Part shown: one piece after another, positions 6,030 through 6,981 of the stretch
Position numbering within the stretch: the first letter of the stretch is position 1
Layout: the number at the start of each line of letters is the position of its first letter
NCBI GenBank assembly: GCA_937890045.1
Contig: CALBXV010000142.1
Span: 1-6,981, forward strand
Source of the DNA: an uncultured archaeon
GTDB lineage: Archaea > Thermoproteota > Nitrososphaeria > Nitrososphaerales > CALBXV01
Length of the DNA stretch: 6,981 bases
Direction: 5' to 3'
Position numbers and translations under genes: made by a program
The notes under the pieces: model-generated
The model's database searches: none
Seen by the model: the letters and a program-made list of their open reading frames with translations, nothing else
Told to the model about the DNA's origin: nothing

Positions 6030-6215
6030 ATGAGCAAACATTGGGAAAAAGAAAGATTTTCCGTTGCGTATAAATTATTAGATAGTATACGGAAAGAAAA
6101 ATTGTGGTTAAAAAACGTTTGGCGCAATGATAAGCTAAATGCAATTAAAAAGATTGATAGTCTTATAAAAAAGTTAGCCGAAATTAGAGAAGAAATTATA
6201 AGGATGAGGAGTTAA
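6030..6215 (+). CDS. Small basic helical protein, possible relative of the preceding protein's C-terminal domain
   Basis: 61 aa, unknown. It is basic and Lys/Ile/Leu-rich, with two likely helices (about 5-30 and 35-59) and no membrane segment. The segment AIKKIDSLIKKLAE (38-51) resembles ALTKINERLVKLSK in the preceding protein (154-167), and an SV pair precedes each (residues 11-12 here, 115-116 there), so a shortened paralogue is conceivable. The ATG at 6030 lies 14 bases after the preceding stop and has no Shine-Dalgarno motif in front (ttttaagttttcaa), unlike most neighbours, so it may rely on re-initiation. An upstream stop in frame (6003-6005) and no internal ATG until residue 59 leave this as the only ATG start. 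Its 3' end carries the GAGGAG used by the protease gene. Existence is supported by tight fit between genes. Confidence 0.7.
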   Translation: MSKHWEKERFSVAYKLLDSIRKEKLWLKNVWRNDKLNAIKKIDSLIKKLAEIREEIIRMRS

Positions 6216-6217
6216 AT

Positions 6218-6862
6218 ATGAATAGACAGCTCTTAGTAGATTATTTACCATTTGAAGTCAGTCCAGCACAAATTACTGAATCTATGAAGGAAAATAATGG
6301 GAAATTAGTAGTTACTGGTATTTTACAACGCGCAGAATCTAAAAATCAGAATGGTAGAATTTATCCAAAAGATACTTTAGTTCGTGAAGCTAAAAAATAT
6401 ATTACAAATTTTATAAGAGAGAGCAGAGCTTTAGGTGAATTAGATCATCCAGAAAGTTCGGTAGTTAATTTGCAAAATGCTTCTCATAATATTAAAGAGA
6501 TGTGGTGGGATGGTAATAGTTTAAAGGGTACAGTAGAGGTTTTAAGGACTCCTGCAGGAAATATATTAACAGAGTTATTTAAATCTGGTATTAAATTAGG
6601 TATATCTTCAAGAGGTCTTGGATCAGTAGAAACTGTATCAGAAGATGATGGTGGAAAAGGTGAAGTTCCTGCACAAGAAGTTCAACCTGATTTTGAACTT
6701 ATAGCATTTGATTTTGTATCAAATCCATCTACACAAGGTGCATTTATGTATCCAATGAGAGAGAGTGTTAATAAAGAATTAAATGAAATTAGAACTCCAG
6801 AGGAGTGTGGTAAGTGGTGTAAAGCTGAAATGATTATCAACAACATTATCAGGGGAATTTAA
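6218..6862 (+). CDS. gp21: Prohead core protease (T4 gp21-like, Peptidase_S77)
   Basis: 214 aa, almost the length of T4 gp21 (212). The enzyme is packed in the prohead, where it cleaves core and shell proteins at (L/I)-x-E sites and then itself, clearing the interior for DNA. Visible features: ESKNQNGRIYPKD (40-52); LGELDHPES (72-80) with likely catalytic H77; LGISSRGLGS (127-136) with nucleophile serine S130 or S131; and ELIAFDFVSNPS (160-171), a conserved block of the family. Assignment of the exact serine is from family pattern. ITE-S at 19-22 fits the enzyme's own cleavage consensus and may be a self-processing site. The C-terminal tail (ECGKWCKAEM) has two cysteines. GAGGAG (6206-6211) lies 6 bases before ATG 6218, two bases past the preceding stop. 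Confidence 0.95.
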   Translation: MNRQLLVDYLPFEVSPAQITESMKENNGKLVVTGILQRAESKNQNGRIYPKDTLVREAKKYITNFIRESRALGELDHPESSVVNLQNASHNIKEMWWDGNSLKGTVEVLRTPAGNILTELFKSGIKLGISSRGLGSVETVSEDDGGKGEVPAQEVQPDFELIAFDFVSNPSTQGAFMYPMRESVNKELNEIRTPEECGKWCKAEMIINNIIRGI

Positions 6863-6981
6863 ATGAAAAATGATAGAGAATTTTGGCAAAAGTGGAGAAA
6901 ATTTCAGAGTGAATCAAAAGAACAATTAAATGAATGGGGAGATTTATATTCTCATGTAAAATTAGTTCAACAACATATAAA
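6863..6981 (+). CDS. Start of a further gene, cut by the window end
   Basis: The ATG at 6863 follows the protease stop (TAA 6860-6862) directly and has AGGGGA (6851-6856) at 6-base spacing, a strong start signal. The 39 visible codons are open to the end of the window. The N-terminus (MKNDREFWQKWRKF, then SESKEQLNEW) is charged, with several Trp, and probably helical. In T4 the next gene is 22, the main scaffold protein, and a helical charged protein would fit, but too little is visible to assign it. It could equally be another small core gene. Confidence 0.75.
   Translation, partial: MKNDREFWQKWRKFQSESKEQLNEWGDLYSHVKLVQQHI

Noticed and set aside
1..6981. CRISPR array, tRNA gene, insertion sequence or attachment site
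   Set aside because: No regularly spaced repeats, no tRNA-like cloverleaf, no transposase frame and no long direct repeats were seen; nearly all sequence is accounted for by closely packed + strand genes.

Overview
The window is a densely packed, AT-rich piece (A+T roughly 70% by eye) of a tailed-phage genome. Every credible gene is on the + strand. The order DNA packaging, portal, prohead core, prohead protease identifies the DNA-packaging and head-assembly module of a T4-type myovirus. Three proteins anchor this: a large terminase (T4 gp17), a portal protein (T4 gp20) and a prohead core protease (T4 gp21). Sequence flavour and low GC resemble divergent marine T4-like phages, but this is recognition from memory, not a search. 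Nothing in the window identifies the host. Clear Shine-Dalgarno motifs (GGAG, GAGG, AAGGAG) before most genes point to a bacterial host that uses SD-led initiation.

Layout: 1-51 is the 3' end of an upstream gene. 83-1098 holds three small genes: a membrane-anchored coiled-coil protein, a Gly/Ser/Thr-rich protein that is probably beta-structured, and a second protein with a signal peptide or N-terminal anchor, a coiled coil and a C-terminal membrane segment. 1098-2672 is the terminase large subunit and 2684-4573 the portal, separated by only 11 bases. A 64-base gap follows, the longest in the window. 4638-6215 holds three genes of unassigned function (288, 173 and 61 aa), 6218-6862 is the protease, and from 6863 a further gene runs off the end.

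How they work together: the portal forms the dodecameric ring at the unique vertex on which the prohead is built. The terminase docks on it to pump and cut DNA. The protease sits in the immature head and cleaves core proteins at (L/I)-x-E sites so that DNA can enter. In T4 the core proteins gp67 and gp68 lie between genes 20 and 21. Here that interval carries three unassigned genes, and the 173-aa protein has two sites matching the T4 protease consensus, which makes it the best core-protein candidate.

The main departures from T4 are: no tail sheath or tail tube gene between terminase and portal; no recognisable small terminase upstream; a terminase Walker A motif lacking the usual lysine before Ser/Thr; a portal about 100 aa longer than T4 gp20; and a 10-base motif shared by two intergenic gaps. 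I saw no tRNA, CRISPR array, insertion sequence or GC-rich terminator hairpin.
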